Shown here: positions 26,612-35,999 of the stretch, piece by piece
How positions within the stretch are numbered: the first letter of the stretch is position 1
Layout: each line of letters opens with the position of its first letter
NCBI RefSeq assembly: GCF_013394855.1
Contig: NZ_JABMLK010000002.1
Coordinates: 930,001-994,000, forward strand
Direction: 5' to 3'
DNA: 64,000 nt
Source of the DNA: Limnobaculum xujianqingii
Lineage (GTDB): Bacteria; Pseudomonadota; Gammaproteobacteria; Enterobacterales; Enterobacteriaceae
The notes under the pieces: model-generated
The model's input: the letters and a program-made list of their open reading frames with translations, nothing else
Databases searched by the model: none
What the model was told of the DNA's origin: nothing
Translations under genes and position numbers: made by a program

Positions 26612-28678
26612 TTACTTAACCGTTGCCGATGCAGGCATAGGCTCATAAGGAACCTCGTTCGCTGTTGGTGCCGGATTAGAACGTGCTTTAAACGCAGTAC
26701 GTAAACCAAACACCACCACACTGATCATGACTAACATAAACAGTATAGTCAGACCTGCGTCCAGCTGGTTGTTAAATATCAGTGCGCTCATTTGATCCAG
26801 AGACTTAGCCGGAGCCAAAATCTGTCCCTGATCCAGTGAGGCTTGGTACTTCTTAGCCAGAGCCAGGAAGCCAACGCGTGGGTTATCATCAAACACTTTT
26901 TGCCAGCCGGCAGTCAGAGTACAAACCAGCAGGAAGATGGTTGGTACAACAGCAACCCAGGCGTATCTTTCGCGCTTCATTTTGAACAGCACAACCGCAC
27001 ACAGGGTAAGTGCAATGGCTGCCAGCATTTGGTTAGCAATACCAAACAGAGGCCATAGGGTATTGATACCACCCAATGGGTCAACCACGCCTTGGTACAG
27101 GAAGTAACCCCATGCAGCCACACATAAGCCCGTTGCTGTGATGTTGGCAACAAAAGAGTCGGTACGCTTCATGGATGGAACAAAAGTGCCCATTAAGTCT
27201 TGCAGCATAAAACGACCAGCACGGGTACCGGCGTCAACCGCAGTCAGAATGAACAGTGCTTCAAACAGGATGGCAAAGTGATACCAGAAAGCCATCATGG
27301 TTGGGCCAGTCAACTGACTCAGAATGTGTGCCATACCTACCGCCAGAGTAGGGGCACCACCTGCACGCGATACGATAGTGGTTTCACCAACGTCTTTTGC
27401 GTATTGAACCAGAACTTCCGGTGTTACGGTAAAGCCCCATGAGCTGACAACACTGGCTGCTGATTCAACAGTTGGCCCAAGAATAGCCAGAGGGCTGTTC
27501 ATCGCGAAGTACACGCCCGGGTCGATAACCGATGCAGCGATTAATGCCATGATGGCAACGAATGATTCCATTAACATGCCGCCGTAACCGATAAAGCGAG
27601 CGTGGGTTTCATTCTCCAGCATCTTAGGCGTAGTACCGGAAGAGATCAGCGCGTGGAAACCAGAAATCGCACCACAGGCAATGGTAATAAACAGGAACGG
27701 GAACAGATCGCCAGCCCAAACCGGACCAGTACCATCAATAAACTGAGTAGTTGCTGGCATTTCCAGGCTAGGGGCTATGATGACAATACCGATAGCCAGA
27801 CCAACAATGGTACCAATTTTCAGGAAGGTCGACAGGTAGTCACGTGGAGCCAGCAATAACCATACCGGAAGAACAGAGGCGATACCGCCATAAATGATCA
27901 GAGCCCAGGTAAGTTGTACACCATCCAGAGTGAAGATAGGTGCCAGAGTTTCACTCTTAGCCACTTCTCCGCCATAGATAATCGCCAGCATCAGTAAAAT
28001 GAAACCAATAACTGAGATTTCACCGATTTTTCCCGGACGGATATAGCGAGTATAAACTCCCATAAACAGCGCAATAGGAATGGTTACGCCAACCGTGAAG
28101 GCACCCCATGGGCTGTTAATCAGTGCTTTAACTACGATTAATGCCAACACCGCCAGGATGATGATCATAATCATAAAGGCACCAAACAGGGCAATAATAC
28201 CCGGTACAGTACCTAACTCACCTTTCACCAGATCGCCTAAAGAGCGGCCATCACGGCGAGTAGAAACAAACAGAACCATAAAGTCCTGAACGGCACCGGC
28301 GAGAACCACCCCCGCCAGAATCCAGATCATACCCGGCAGGTAACCCATTTGTGCAGCCAGTACCGGGCCAACTAAGGGACCTGCACCAGCGATAGCAGCG
28401 AAGTGGTGACCATAAAGCACATATTTGTTAGTAGGAACATAATCCAGACCATCATTATGACGATAGGCTGGCGTCATTCGGGTTGAATCAAGCTGAAGAA
28501 CTTTATTTGCTATAAACTTGCTGTAATAACGATAGGCAATCAAATATACCGATACGGCAACGACAACGATCCAAAGCGCATTAACTTTTTCACCATTGTT
28601 TAAAGCAATGATAGCGAGCCCACAGGCGCCAAGAATAGCGACAGCGAACCATATAATATAGGACGCCATGCTGCGCAT
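26612..28678 (-). CDS. cstA: CstA/BtsT-family carbon starvation transporter (pyruvate/peptide)
   Basis: A 688-residue inner-membrane protein with about 16-18 hydrophobic segments. It matches CstA and BtsT, which take up pyruvate (CstA also linked to peptides) when carbon is scarce. Family blocks include YVPTNKYVLYGHHFAAIAGAGP (split over 80-101), VQDFMVLFVSTRRDGRSLG and ISSGTTPKML. The C-terminal tail PTANEVPYEPMP resembles CstA, while the gene neighbourhood (yjiX, yjiA) is that of BtsT, so the symbol is approximate. The 592 bp upstream carry TGTGA-type half-sites suggesting CRP control. Ribosome site GAGGAACG precedes the ATG. Confidence 0.88.
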   Translation of the reverse strand: MRSMASYIIWFAVAILGACGLAIIALNNGEKVNALWIVVVAVSVYLIAYRYYSKFIANKVLQLDSTRMTPAYRHNDGLDYVPTNKYVLYGHHFAAIAGAGPLVGPVLAAQMGYLPGMIWILAGVVLAGAVQDFMVLFVSTRRDGRSLGDLVKGELGTVPGIIALFGAFMIMIIILAVLALIVVKALINSPWGAFTVGVTIPIALFMGVYTRYIRPGKIGEISVIGFILLMLAIIYGGEVAKSETLAPIFTLDGVQLTWALIIYGGIASVLPVWLLLAPRDYLSTFLKIGTIVGLAIGIVIIAPSLEMPATTQFIDGTGPVWAGDLFPFLFITIACGAISGFHALISSGTTPKMLENETHARFIGYGGMLMESFVAIMALIAASVIDPGVYFAMNSPLAILGPTVESAASVVSSWGFTVTPEVLVQYAKDVGETTIVSRAGGAPTLAVGMAHILSQLTGPTMMAFWYHFAILFEALFILTAVDAGTRAGRFMLQDLMGTFVPSMKRTDSFVANITATGLCVAAWGYFLYQGVVDPLGGINTLWPLFGIANQMLAAIALTLCAVVLFKMKRERYAWVAVVPTIFLLVCTLTAGWQKVFDDNPRVGFLALAKKYQASLDQGQILAPAKSLDQMSALIFNNQLDAGLTILFMLVMISVVVFGLRTAFKARSNPAPTANEVPYEPMPASATVK

Positions 28679-29270
28679 AAGCGTTCCTCCTCATTTATTA
28701 GAAGATAAATTATTAAATAGGGAATTATTATCGGGCACCCTAAAACAGACATTTATATGATGAATCAATAAAGTCGATATGGGCATTGCGATTAGACAAT
28801 GCAGGGCTCTATTTTAAATAATATGTCGTATCAGTTTATCCCCTCTATTTATTATGGTTATGCGTCGTATATAACGTTAATTAGTTATATTCAGTATTTG
28901 CCGTATGAGCTATTTCTAATTTTATTAATAAGTTAGATGTATGTAATGGTGTGTAATATCTGTGTCATAAAATATTTTTTTGTATCTGATGACAACTAGC
29001 CTAATTATAGTAATGAGTTTGTGAATTTTTCCAATGAGTTTAACAAATTGACTTTGCACTCGATCACAGGTTGATGAAATTTTTATTTTAATATGTGATT
29101 TATATCCACATTAATTTTATGGGGACAATTTTATTAGATTATTAGGGAGTTAAAAGTATGGCGGGACATAATAACCACCAGTACAGTTCTGGTGGTTATT
29201 ATGTATTTGATTATTTAGTATTGTGTATTACTTATTTTATTAAGTAATACAAATTTGGTGGGATATAGAA
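28679..29270. other. AT-rich intergenic region between cstA and fldA
   Basis: 592 bp upstream of cstA and downstream of fldA. CRP-like halves occur (CTGTGATCGAGTGCAAAG on the minus strand near 29058, and TGTGATTTATATCCACA near 29095). A perfect 15-bp hairpin lies at 29167-29203. A 29-codon plus-strand frame at 29158-29247 has a good ribosome site but overlaps the hairpin; I do not call it. Nothing else is evident. Confidence 0.5.
29167..29203. terminator. Perfect 15-bp stem-loop downstream of fldA
   Basis: CATAATAACCACCAG (29167-29181) pairs with CTGGTGGTTATTATG (29189-29203), loop TACAGTT. There is no T-run on either side, so it may be a Rho-dependent stop, an mRNA 3-prime stabiliser, or an RNA element. 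Confidence 0.5.
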
Positions 29271-29786
29271 TTAAGCGAGATTCATTTCAGCAGAGATTTG
29301 TTTAACCCAGGCAGAAACACGCTCAGCGGTTAACTCTGGCTGGCGATCTTCATCGATAGCTAACCCAATAAAATGTTTATCATCCGCTAAGCCTTTAGAG
29401 GCTTCAAAATGATAACCTGCAGTTGGCCAGTTACCAACAATGGTTGCGCCATGAGGTTCAATAATATCGCGAACGGTACCCATTGCATCACAGAAATACT
29501 CTGCATAGTCTTCCTGATCGCCACAGCCGAAAATAGCGACAAGTTTACCTTCGAAATCGATCTCTTCCAGAGTAGGGAAGAAGTCATCCCAGTCACACTG
29601 GGCTTCGCCATAATACCAGGTTGGAATTCCCAGCAGCAGCGTATCAAAACGCTCAATATCTTCTTTACTGCTTTTCGCAATGTCGTGAATTTCTGCAACT
29701 TCTTTACCAAGCTGCTTTTGAATCATTTTGGCAATGTTTTCAGTATTGCCAGTGTCGCTACCAAAGAAAATACCTACGGTTGCCAT
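29271..29786 (-). CDS. fldA: Flavodoxin FldA
   Basis: A 171-residue (E. coli 176) FMN-binding electron carrier serving radical-SAM and other reductive enzymes, such as MiaB in this window. The phosphate-binding loop GSDTGNTEN (9-17), the 50s loop GIPTWYYGEAQCDWDDF and the 90s loop GCGDQEDYAEYFCDAMG are intact. It follows ybfE with 121 bp between. Its usual downstream partner fur is displaced by the cstA-ybdD-yjiA insertion. Confidence 0.97.
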   Translation of the reverse strand: MATVGIFFGSDTGNTENIAKMIQKQLGKEVAEIHDIAKSSKEDIERFDTLLLGIPTWYYGEAQCDWDDFFPTLEEIDFEGKLVAIFGCGDQEDYAEYFCDAMGTVRDIIEPHGATIVGNWPTAGYHFEASKGLADDKHFIGLAIDEDRQPELTAERVSAWVKQISAEMNLA

Positions 29787-29907
29787 AACGAGTTACACCT
29801 TTAATAAATATTAATACGTCGTATTCAATAATATACCATTGTTGATGCTGGTTGGCATCGTTAATCTGTGCTGCATGGCACAAGGGCCTGACAGTAGAAC
29901 ACTGATT

Positions 29908-30198
29908 TTATGACGGTCTGGTACGCTGCTTTTTATTCTCATTTAATAACAGGATTTCTATTAATTCACTGCGATTGATTCCCTGACGGTCAGCGAGCTG
30001 ATCCAGAACATCCACCGCATCCTGCGACAATTTCAATTCCACGCGCTTCAACCCACGAACCCTGTCACGTCGTAGCTGATTGCGTTTGTTGATGCGCAAT
30101 TGTTGATCGCGGGATAACATGCTGGTTTTAGGACGACCCGGACGGCGTTCATCAGCGAAAAGATCCAGCGTGGTACGATCTAATTGTTCTTTTGCCAT
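29908..30198 (-). CDS. ybfE: LexA-regulated protein YbfE (CopG-like)
   Basis: A 96-residue basic protein matching E. coli YbfE, beginning MAKEQLDRTTLDLFADERRPG and ending in a ribbon-helix-helix-like region (RVELKLSQDAVDVLDQLADRQGINRSELIEILL, about 50-85). It is probably a small DNA-binding protein. In E. coli it is under LexA control; I could not find a convincing LexA box here. It lies between ybfF and fldA as in E. coli. Confidence 0.9.
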   Translation of the reverse strand: MAKEQLDRTTLDLFADERRPGRPKTSMLSRDQQLRINKRNQLRRDRVRGLKRVELKLSQDAVDVLDQLADRQGINRSELIEILLLNENKKQRTRPS

Positions 30199-30384
30199 AA
30201 AATCAGAATACGAAACCAGATAAAAATAAGTTTAATCATTCAGTTTAGGTGACAGCGGTTGTTACAGCAAAACTCACATCCTGCAATGTCACGTAGCCGC
30301 GGATGATAACGCAGTAAAATCGGTCAGCCAATGGTTAAGCTTGCTAATTCAGCAAATAATTAACTTTCTAATCATCGGGTATCA

Positions 30385-31134
30385 TCACACCTGCAAAAAT
30401 TTACGCACAATTCGGATAACGTGTTGTGGCTTTTCTGCATGAACCCAGTGACTGCTCCCTGCTACAACATAGGCGCGGGCAGAAGGAAACTGACGTGCAA
30501 TCGCCTGACGATAGCTGTCCTGAATATAAGGAGAAAGCTCTCCCCGGATAAAAATCATTGGATGTTCCCAGGCAGGAACCTCATGCCAGCCAATAATTTC
30601 AGCATAACGTTGCTGTAATACGGGAACATTAAATCGCCATTCACCCTGATGAAACGATTTAAGTAAAAACTGAATCACTCCTTCGTGCAGGCCCTGACCC
30701 CGCATAATTTCTGCCGCTTCTGTTCGCTGCTTAACGCCTGATTGTGTGACGGCATTCAATGCAGCAAAAACATCATCATGGTGATTTTCCTGATAGGCGA
30801 CAGGGGCGATATCAATAACAACTAACTGAGAAATACGTTCTGGCGCGATTTCAGTTAGCTTCATTGCGACTTTTCCCCCCATGGAGTGACCGATCAGAAT
30901 AACTTGTTGCAGATTGAGTTCATTGAGTAAAGCCAGCACATCTTCAGCCATTGCCCGATAATTCATTTCATCGCTACGGGGCGATAGGCCATGATTACGC
31001 AGATCAATTTGTAGGGTTTGGTAATCTTGCTGAAGATCGCGCGCCAACACACCAAGATTATCCAGACTGCCAAACAGGCCGTGAATCAGCACAATAGTTT
31101 GACCATTTCCCTGAAGGCGATAGTTTAATTTCAT
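30385..31134 (-). CDS. ybfF: Alpha/beta-hydrolase esterase YbfF
   Basis: A 249-residue alpha/beta-fold esterase acting on short acyl and palmitoyl-CoA-like esters in E. coli. The nucleophile elbow GHSMGG has Ser84, the oxyanion segment IHGLFGSLDNLG is at 18-29, and the catalytic His lies in SSHWVHAEKP near the end. I chose the ATG at 31134, not the upstream in-frame ATG at 31200, because the homologue starts MKLN; the extra 22 residues have no counterpart. It is divergent from seqA across 96 bp. Confidence 0.9.
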   Translation of the reverse strand: MKLNYRLQGNGQTIVLIHGLFGSLDNLGVLARDLQQDYQTLQIDLRNHGLSPRSDEMNYRAMAEDVLALLNELNLQQVILIGHSMGGKVAMKLTEIAPERISQLVVIDIAPVAYQENHHDDVFAALNAVTQSGVKQRTEAAEIMRGQGLHEGVIQFLLKSFHQGEWRFNVPVLQQRYAEIIGWHEVPAWEHPMIFIRGELSPYIQDSYRQAIARQFPSARAYVVAGSSHWVHAEKPQHVIRIVRKFLQV

Positions 31135-31230
31135 AACAATGTCACATATTGGGTTGCTTTGCGTTAGAGTATCACGAGATGAACTTGTATAATTCCCCAT
31201 GAATAACTAGCAAAGAATTATAGGACAAAG

Positions 31231-31752
31231 ATGAAAACTATCGAAGTTGATGAAGAGCTTTATCGTTATATTGCCAGCCACACGTTGCATATTGGCGAAA
31301 GCGCTTCTGAAATTTTACGTCGGATGCTTAATTTATCTCCGACAGTGGCCGCTTCGAAACAGGAAGCAGAAGTAGTCATCCCGGTAGCGGTAACTACACA
31401 GGCCGATCGTATTCACGATGTTCAAGCATTACTTGATTCCGGAGAATTGATTTCTCAGAAAAAAGCCGTGGATCGTTTTTTACTGATATTGTCTACGCTA
31501 TACCGTGTTGATCGAGCCAGTTTTGCTGACGCGACAGAGTTATTGCATGGCCGCACCCGGGTCTATTTCTCTCATTCGCAGCAAACACTGTTAAAAAACG
31601 GCAAGCATACTAAGCCAAAAAGTATACCGGATACGCCATATTGGGTGATTACTAACACCAATACTGAACGTAAGCGCAGTATGGTTGAACAGATTATGTT
31701 ATCAATGCAGTTTTCGGCTGAGTTGACAGCCGCTATCTGCCTAACTATTTAA
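31231..31752 (+). CDS. seqA: Replication initiation negative modulator SeqA
   Basis: SeqA binds hemimethylated GATC sites, sequesters oriC and organises newly replicated DNA. The 173-residue protein has the N-terminal oligomerisation domain (MKTIEVDEELYRYIASHTLHI). A linker follows from about 45-75, then the DNA-binding domain (FLLILSTLYRVDRASF, GRTRVYFS, KPKSIPDTPYWVITNTNTERKRSM split across the fold). Length is slightly below E. coli (181) because of a shorter linker. It precedes pgm by 27 bp in the conserved seqA-pgm operon. Confidence 0.96.
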   Translation: MKTIEVDEELYRYIASHTLHIGESASEILRRMLNLSPTVAASKQEAEVVIPVAVTTQADRIHDVQALLDSGELISQKKAVDRFLLILSTLYRVDRASFADATELLHGRTRVYFSHSQQTLLKNGKHTKPKSIPDTPYWVITNTNTERKRSMVEQIMLSMQFSAELTAAICLTI

Positions 31753-31779
31753 TTTCTACTGAACTTCAGGGAGAGTGTG

Positions 31780-33423
31780 ATGGGTAACCATTCAAGAGCC
31801 GGGCAATTAGCCCGTCAAAGCGATCTGATTAATGTTCCGCAGCTGGTTTCTGAATATTATGTTTTACAGCCTGACAGTGATAATCCTGCACACTCGGTAA
31901 AGTTTGGTACTTCCGGACATCGTGGTAGCGCTTGCCGTCAGAGCTTTAATGAAGCGCATATTTTAGCCATTGCTCAGGCAATCGCGGAGAATCGTGCAGC
32001 TAATGGTATTACCGGACCGTGCTATGTTGGTAAAGATACCCACGGTTTATCTGAACCCGCTTTTGTTTCAGTACTGGAGGTATTAACTGCCAACGGTATT
32101 GATGTGATCGTACAAGAAAATAATGGTTTTACGCCAACTCCAGCTATTTCTCATGCCATTCTTTGTTATAACCGCACAGGAAAAGCACAGGCTGACGGTA
32201 TTGTTATTACGCCATCACATAACCCTCCTGAAGATGGTGGCATCAAATATAACCCACCGAATGGTGGCCCGGCAGATACAAATCTTACCCAATGGATTGA
32301 AAACCGGGCTAACGATTTGTTGAAAAATGGTTTGCAGGGTATTAAGCGTCAAACCCTGGTTGCTGCGAATAAAAGCGGTCATATTCATGCTCAGGATTTG
32401 ATTCAACCTTATGTTGAACAATTAGTACATGTTGTCGATATGCCAGCCATTCAGAATGCCGGACTGGCCATTGGTGTTGACCCTCTGGGTGGCGCTGGCA
32501 TTGAATATTGGCAGCGTATTGCTGATGTGTACAAACTGAATCTGAAGCTGGTTAATGACGCGGTAGATCCTTCTTTCCGTTTTATGCATCTTGATCACGA
32601 TGGTGTGATTAGAATGGATTGCTCATCAGAGTATGCAATGGCAGGGCTGCTGGCATTGCGGGATAAGTTTGATTTAGCTTTTGCTAACGACCCTGACTAC
32701 GACCGCCACGGTATTGTGACCCCTAAAGGATTAATGAATCCTAACCATTATCTGGCAGTCGCTATAAATTATCTGTATCAGCACCGTCCGCAATGGAGCA
32801 AAGATATGGGTGTTGGTAAAACACTGGTTTCCAGTGCGATGATCGACCGGGTTGTTGCCAGTATCGATCGTAAGTTGGTTGAAGTGCCTGTTGGTTTCAA
32901 GTGGTTTGTTGATGGATTATTCGACGGTACCTTGGGCTTTGGCGGTGAAGAGAGTGCTGGTGCTTCTTTCCTGCGTTTTGACGGTAAGCCATGGTCCACG
33001 GACAAAGATGGCATCATTATGTGCCTGTTAGCGGCTGAAATCACCGCAGTAACCGGTAAGAATCCACAGGACCATTACGAGCAATTGGCTCAGCGTTTTG
33101 GTGCACCAAGCTATAACCGCATTCAGGCTCCGGCAACTCATGCTCAGAAAGCTATTCTTTCCCGTTTGTCTCCGGAAATGGTTACTGCTGATACTCTGGC
33201 GGGTGACAAGATTACAGCTCGTCTGACAAAAGCACCGGGCAATGGCGCTTCAATTGGCGGACTGAAAATCATGACCGATAATGGCTGGTTTGCTGCTCGC
33301 CCTTCAGGAACTGAAGAAGCCTACAAAATTTATTGTGAAAGCTTCCTCGGCAAAGAGCATCGCGAGAAGATTGAGCGTGAAGCAGTAGACATTGTCAGTG
33401 CAGTTTTGGCGAAAGCCGAATAA
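31780..33423 (+). CDS. pgm: Phosphoglucomutase (alpha-D-glucose phosphate-specific)
   Basis: Pgm interconverts glucose-1-phosphate and glucose-6-phosphate, feeding glycogen, trehalose and surface polysaccharide precursors. The 547 residues match E. coli length (546). The phosphoserine loop [11 protein letters not shown] has Ser146, the metal loop is DPDYDRHG, and the sugar-binding loop is [11 protein letters not shown]. The ATG at 31780 is preferred to a GTG three bases earlier, as CAGGGAGAG lies at proper distance. It is the second gene of seqA-pgm, with a terminator 35 bp downstream. Confidence 0.97.
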   Translation: MGNHSRAGQLARQSDLINVPQLVSEYYVLQPDSDNPAHSVKFGTSGHRGSACRQSFNEAHILAIAQAIAENRAANGITGPCYVGKDTHGLSEPAFVSVLEVLTANGIDVIVQENNGFTPTPAISHAILCYNRTGKAQADGIVITPSHNPPEDGGIKYNPPNGGPADTNLTQWIENRANDLLKNGLQGIKRQTLVAANKSGHIHAQDLIQPYVEQLVHVVDMPAIQNAGLAIGVDPLGGAGIEYWQRIADVYKLNLKLVNDAVDPSFRFMHLDHDGVIRMDCSSEYAMAGLLALRDKFDLAFANDPDYDRHGIVTPKGLMNPNHYLAVAINYLYQHRPQWSKDMGVGKTLVSSAMIDRVVASIDRKLVEVPVGFKWFVDGLFDGTLGFGGEESAGASFLRFDGKPWSTDKDGIIMCLLAAEITAVTGKNPQDHYEQLAQRFGAPSYNRIQAPATHAQKAILSRLSPEMVTADTLAGDKITARLTKAPGNGASIGGLKIMTDNGWFAARPSGTEEAYKIYCESFLGKEHREKIEREAVDIVSAVLAKAE

Positions 33424-33457
33424 TAATGATTTAGCCTGACAGGCTGATTGAGAAAGG

Positions 33458-33488
33458 GCGTGGTAAGTAATTACCACGCTTTTTATTT
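33458..33488 (+). terminator. Rho-independent terminator of pgm
   Basis: GCGTGGTAA (33458-33466) with TTACCACGC (33471-33479), loop GTAA, then TTTTTATTT. Confidence 0.9.
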
Positions 33489-33531
33489 GCCTGACAACCA
33501 GATAATACGAAAGGGATTAATATTGAAATGC

Positions 33532-33960
33532 CTACCCTAAAGCAACCAGCAGGGCACCCACAGATATCAGCCCAATACCGATACCGGTAAATAATGTGAC
33601 TTTTTCACCAAACAGGATCACCGCCAGAATAACGGCAAATACCACACTGAGTTTATCTATAGGAGCAACCTGAGAAACAGTACCATTCTTAATGGCCATA
33701 AAATAGAACAGCCATGACAGAGCCCCCGCTACGCCACTAAGAACAATAAAGAATAGTGCTTTGCGATCGGCCATAATTTCGCCAATCATCTCCAGTTTTC
33801 CCTGAACTACCACGACACCAACCAGAAATAGCGCCATAACGATGGAGCGAATGGCGGTTGCCGTATTGGCATCCAGATGTTGTAAACCGATTTTGCCAAA
33901 AATCGCTACCAGTGCAGCGGTGATGGCCGAGAGCAGTGCGTAGATTAGCCAGGTACTCAT
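33532..33960 (-). CDS. EamA-family (DMT) small membrane transporter
   Basis: A 142-residue inner-membrane protein made of a single EamA unit with about five hydrophobic helices. Signature pieces are WLIYALLSAITAALVAIFGKIGL at the start, LSWLFYFMAIKNGTVSQVAPIDKLSVVFAV in the middle and a C-terminal VGALLVALG. Such half-size drug/metabolite transporters act as dimers; the substrate is unknown. It faces pgm convergently and is not in the E. coli version of this locus. Confidence 0.85.
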   Translation of the reverse strand: MSTWLIYALLSAITAALVAIFGKIGLQHLDANTATAIRSIVMALFLVGVVVVQGKLEMIGEIMADRKALFFIVLSGVAGALSWLFYFMAIKNGTVSQVAPIDKLSVVFAVILAVILFGEKVTLFTGIGIGLISVGALLVALG

Positions 33961-34168
33961 TATTAATCCTTCAATATCATATGGAACATGCGCAGATAGT
34001 TAAGTGATATTACGACTAATTCTCAATAACACACAAGTTTCTGAATAATAAAACCAAGGTTGATTAGCATTATCTGAATGCATTACGCAATTTTGTTAGC
34101 TGTCGCTGGTGAAGCTGAAATTAGCTGATTATGTTACTCGTACAAGTAATTTATATCAGGAGATCGTT

Positions 34169-34336
34169 ATGGAAAAGCGGCAGGAAATAGATCAGCAAGA
34201 GCGGTTTATTCAACATCATTTTTATCAGAACTTACACCATTCAGCGCTACAGGCTGCCCTGAAAGGGATGGATGACATTAGTTCTTCCAGAGTCGTATTA
34301 CAGAAAAAATTGAGAGGGCGGATTAGTAAGCGATAA
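34169..34336 (+). CDS. Hypothetical 55-residue protein (first gene of a small pair)
   Basis: Not recognised. I place the start at ATG 34169, preceded by CAGGAG six bases upstream, rather than an upstream ATG at 34109 lacking such a site. The protein is charged, Gln- and His-rich at the front (QEIDQQERFIQHHFYQNLHH), and ends in a very basic helix (LQKKLRGRISKR). It is followed after 13 bp by another unrecognised gene with its own ribosome site. Size and arrangement resemble a toxin-antitoxin operon, but no motif proves this. Confidence 0.5.
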   Translation: MEKRQEIDQQERFIQHHFYQNLHHSALQAALKGMDDISSSRVVLQKKLRGRISKR

Positions 34337-34349
34337 CAGGAGCACCGCC

Positions 34350-34706
34350 ATGTCTCAAGGATACCAATTACATTTCACCCATCAATTTATTGATATGCTG
34401 ACCGAGGCCGTCAATCAATCCACTATTAGCGTTCACTGGATACAGAAGTCTGTATTACCTGATATTGCACGATATCCATGTCAGGGGCGTCTGTTTCTTA
34501 ATCGTGTGGCAACCAACAGCGATAATCAGCGGCTGAGATGGCAGCTGGCAAGGCGTTTTAATTGCAATGAGTTGAGAGAATGGAGTGAAAACGGCTGGTT
34601 GATTATCTATCTGAATAAATTACCACAGGTTTATTTTTTGGCATTAATTTCGTTATCAGCAACGGGGAGTAATAAGATGGAAGAGATCTGGCAGATAGCT
34701 AATTAA
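34350..34706 (+). CDS. Hypothetical 118-residue protein (second gene of a small pair)
   Basis: Not recognised. The start ATG at 34350 has CAGGAG at proper distance. The C-terminal half (RLRWQLARRFNCNELREWSENGW, then LIIYLNKLPQVYFLALISLS) alternates basic helix and beta-like segments, loosely reminiscent of RelE/ParE toxins. The catalytic residues of those families cannot be assigned. It is probably co-transcribed with the preceding 55-residue gene. It lies in the accessory stretch between pgm and ybfA, where E. coli carries unrelated genes. Confidence 0.55.
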   Translation: MSQGYQLHFTHQFIDMLTEAVNQSTISVHWIQKSVLPDIARYPCQGRLFLNRVATNSDNQRLRWQLARRFNCNELREWSENGWLIIYLNKLPQVYFLALISLSATGSNKMEEIWQIAN

Positions 34707-34830
34707 TATTTCATTTAACTGATCGGACCAGTTGAAAGTGTAGTTATTATGACGTAATATAAATCACAGTTAATCGGTGATTTTTCACCACGGGTCAATT
34801 GCTGTTACTAAATAAGGGGAGGGGCAAGTA

Positions 34831-35034
34831 ATGATGTATCAGAGGTATCCACTCTACCGTATTTTATTACGTCGCACTGGTGTCGTGTTGCTAACCATTA
34901 TCACACTGCCATTTATGACATTTAGTCGTGATAAGAGTCGTTATTATAGCTATTTGCATCGAGTGTGGAGTAAAACCAGCACCAAACCTGTTTGGTTGTC
35001 CCTGGCTGAAAAGGCACCTAAAGATTTTTATTAA
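34831..35034 (+). CDS. ybfA: YbfA family small protein
   Basis: A 67-residue protein matching E. coli YbfA, with the diagnostic C-terminal block YYSYLHRVWSKTSTKPVW and final KDFY. One hydrophobic segment (about 14-30, TGVVLLTIITLPFM) suggests an inner-membrane anchor. The function is unknown. In E. coli it adjoins kdpFABCDE, which is absent here; the nearest genes are the small pair upstream and the uhp-afu set downstream. Ribosome site AGGGGAGGGG precedes the ATG and a strong terminator follows. Confidence 0.85.
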   Translation: MMYQRYPLYRILLRRTGVVLLTIITLPFMTFSRDKSRYYSYLHRVWSKTSTKPVWLSLAEKAPKDFY

Positions 35035-35062
35035 CTAGATGTCGTGATTTCCTCATAATGAC

Positions 35063-35093
35063 AAAATGCCCTGATATTTTATCAGGGCATTTT
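35063..35093 (+). terminator. Rho-independent terminator of ybfA
   Basis: AAAATGCCCTGAT (35063-35075) pairs with ATCAGGGCATTTT (35081-35093) around a short loop, with a T-rich end. Confidence 0.9.
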
Positions 35094-35230
35094 TGTATCT
35101 GTCGTTTAACTATTTCGTGTTGTTACTAATCCGGTATTTTCCGGGTAAAACATACATTCATTGAGGCTGAGAAAACAAAATTTTCAGGTGGCCGGTGGAG
35201 ATAAAAGCCTAAATAAAACGCATTCAAATC

Positions 35231-35248
35231 GGGTGACTCGTTTCACCA
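35231..35248. promoter_or_regulatory. Candidate CRP site upstream of the uhp-afu genes
   Basis: GGTGA-CTCGTT-TCACC (35232-35247) is a symmetric variant of TGTGA-N6-TCACA, about 95 bp before the first gene. Catabolite control would suit a sugar-phosphate system; this is inference. The remaining 35094-35330 shows no gene. Confidence 0.45.
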
Positions 35249-35330
35249 TTGGATAAAGTGCGGTGACAACAATAAAATTATTCACCATCTTAACAGTTTT
35301 GATTTTCAGGGTTTGCTATCGTGGAGAATA

Positions 35331-35999
35331 ATGAACATTATCTCCCTATTTCACACAGACCATGCAGATATGATTAATATTGCTCTGATTGATGACCATA
35401 TTGTGGTGCGTTCCGGATTTGCACAACTGCTCTCACTGGAAGAGGACATTCGCATCGTCGGTGAATACAATTCCGCCGCACAGGCATGGCCTCATTTGTT
35501 GAAAGATGGGTGTGATATTGCCATTCTGGATATCTCAATGCCGGATGAAAGTGGTTTGAGTTTATTACGGCGTATTCGCCAGGCTCGTCCCGGTTTTCGC
35601 GCGATTTTTCTCAGTATTTATGATACCAACGCTTTCGTGAAAAATGCGGTAGATGCCGGGGCATCCGGCTATCTGACTAAACGCTGTGGGCCTGAAGAGC
35701 TGGTGAGAGCTATACGTGCTGTGCATGGTGGAGGCTTTTATCTTTGTGCTGACGCACTACAGGCATTACGCCAGACGGCTACCATTCCCAAAGAGCTGCA
35801 AATGTTAACGCCACGGGAAAAAGAAATTTTTGATCTGCTGATTGTTGGCTTAAGTGCGAAAGATATCGGGGAGAAATTATCGCTGAGCCATAAAACGGTC
35901 CACGTGCATCGGGCTAACGTGCTGGCAAAGCTGGAGTGCGACAGTATCATTGAGCTGGTTCATTTCGCCCTTGAACATCAGTTATTGGCAGAAAAGTAG
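35331..35999 (+). CDS. uhpA: UhpA-like LuxR-type response regulator
   Basis: A two-component regulator with a receiver domain (phospho-acceptor Asp in AILDISMPDESG) and a C-terminal LuxR/NarL helix-turn-helix (LTPREKEIFDLLIVGLSAKD, HKTVHVHRANVLAKL). It matches UhpA, the regulator of hexose-phosphate uptake. Two starts are possible: ATG 35331 has GTGGAGA just upstream. ATG 35370 (MINIALIDDH) has weak signals but places the Asp at residue 54, as in E. coli UhpA. I list 35331 on the ribosome site. The uhpB start abuts its stop codon. Confidence 0.88.
   Translation: MNIISLFHTDHADMINIALIDDHIVVRSGFAQLLSLEEDIRIVGEYNSAAQAWPHLLKDGCDIAILDISMPDESGLSLLRRIRQARPGFRAIFLSIYDTNAFVKNAVDAGASGYLTKRCGPEELVRAIRAVHGGGFYLCADALQALRQTATIPKELQMLTPREKEIFDLLIVGLSAKDIGEKLSLSHKTVHVHRANVLAKLECDSIIELVHFALEHQLLAEK

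Noticed and set aside
30199..30384. LexA box search near ybfE
   Set aside because: CTGT/ACAG words occur but not with the required spacing; no site is supported.
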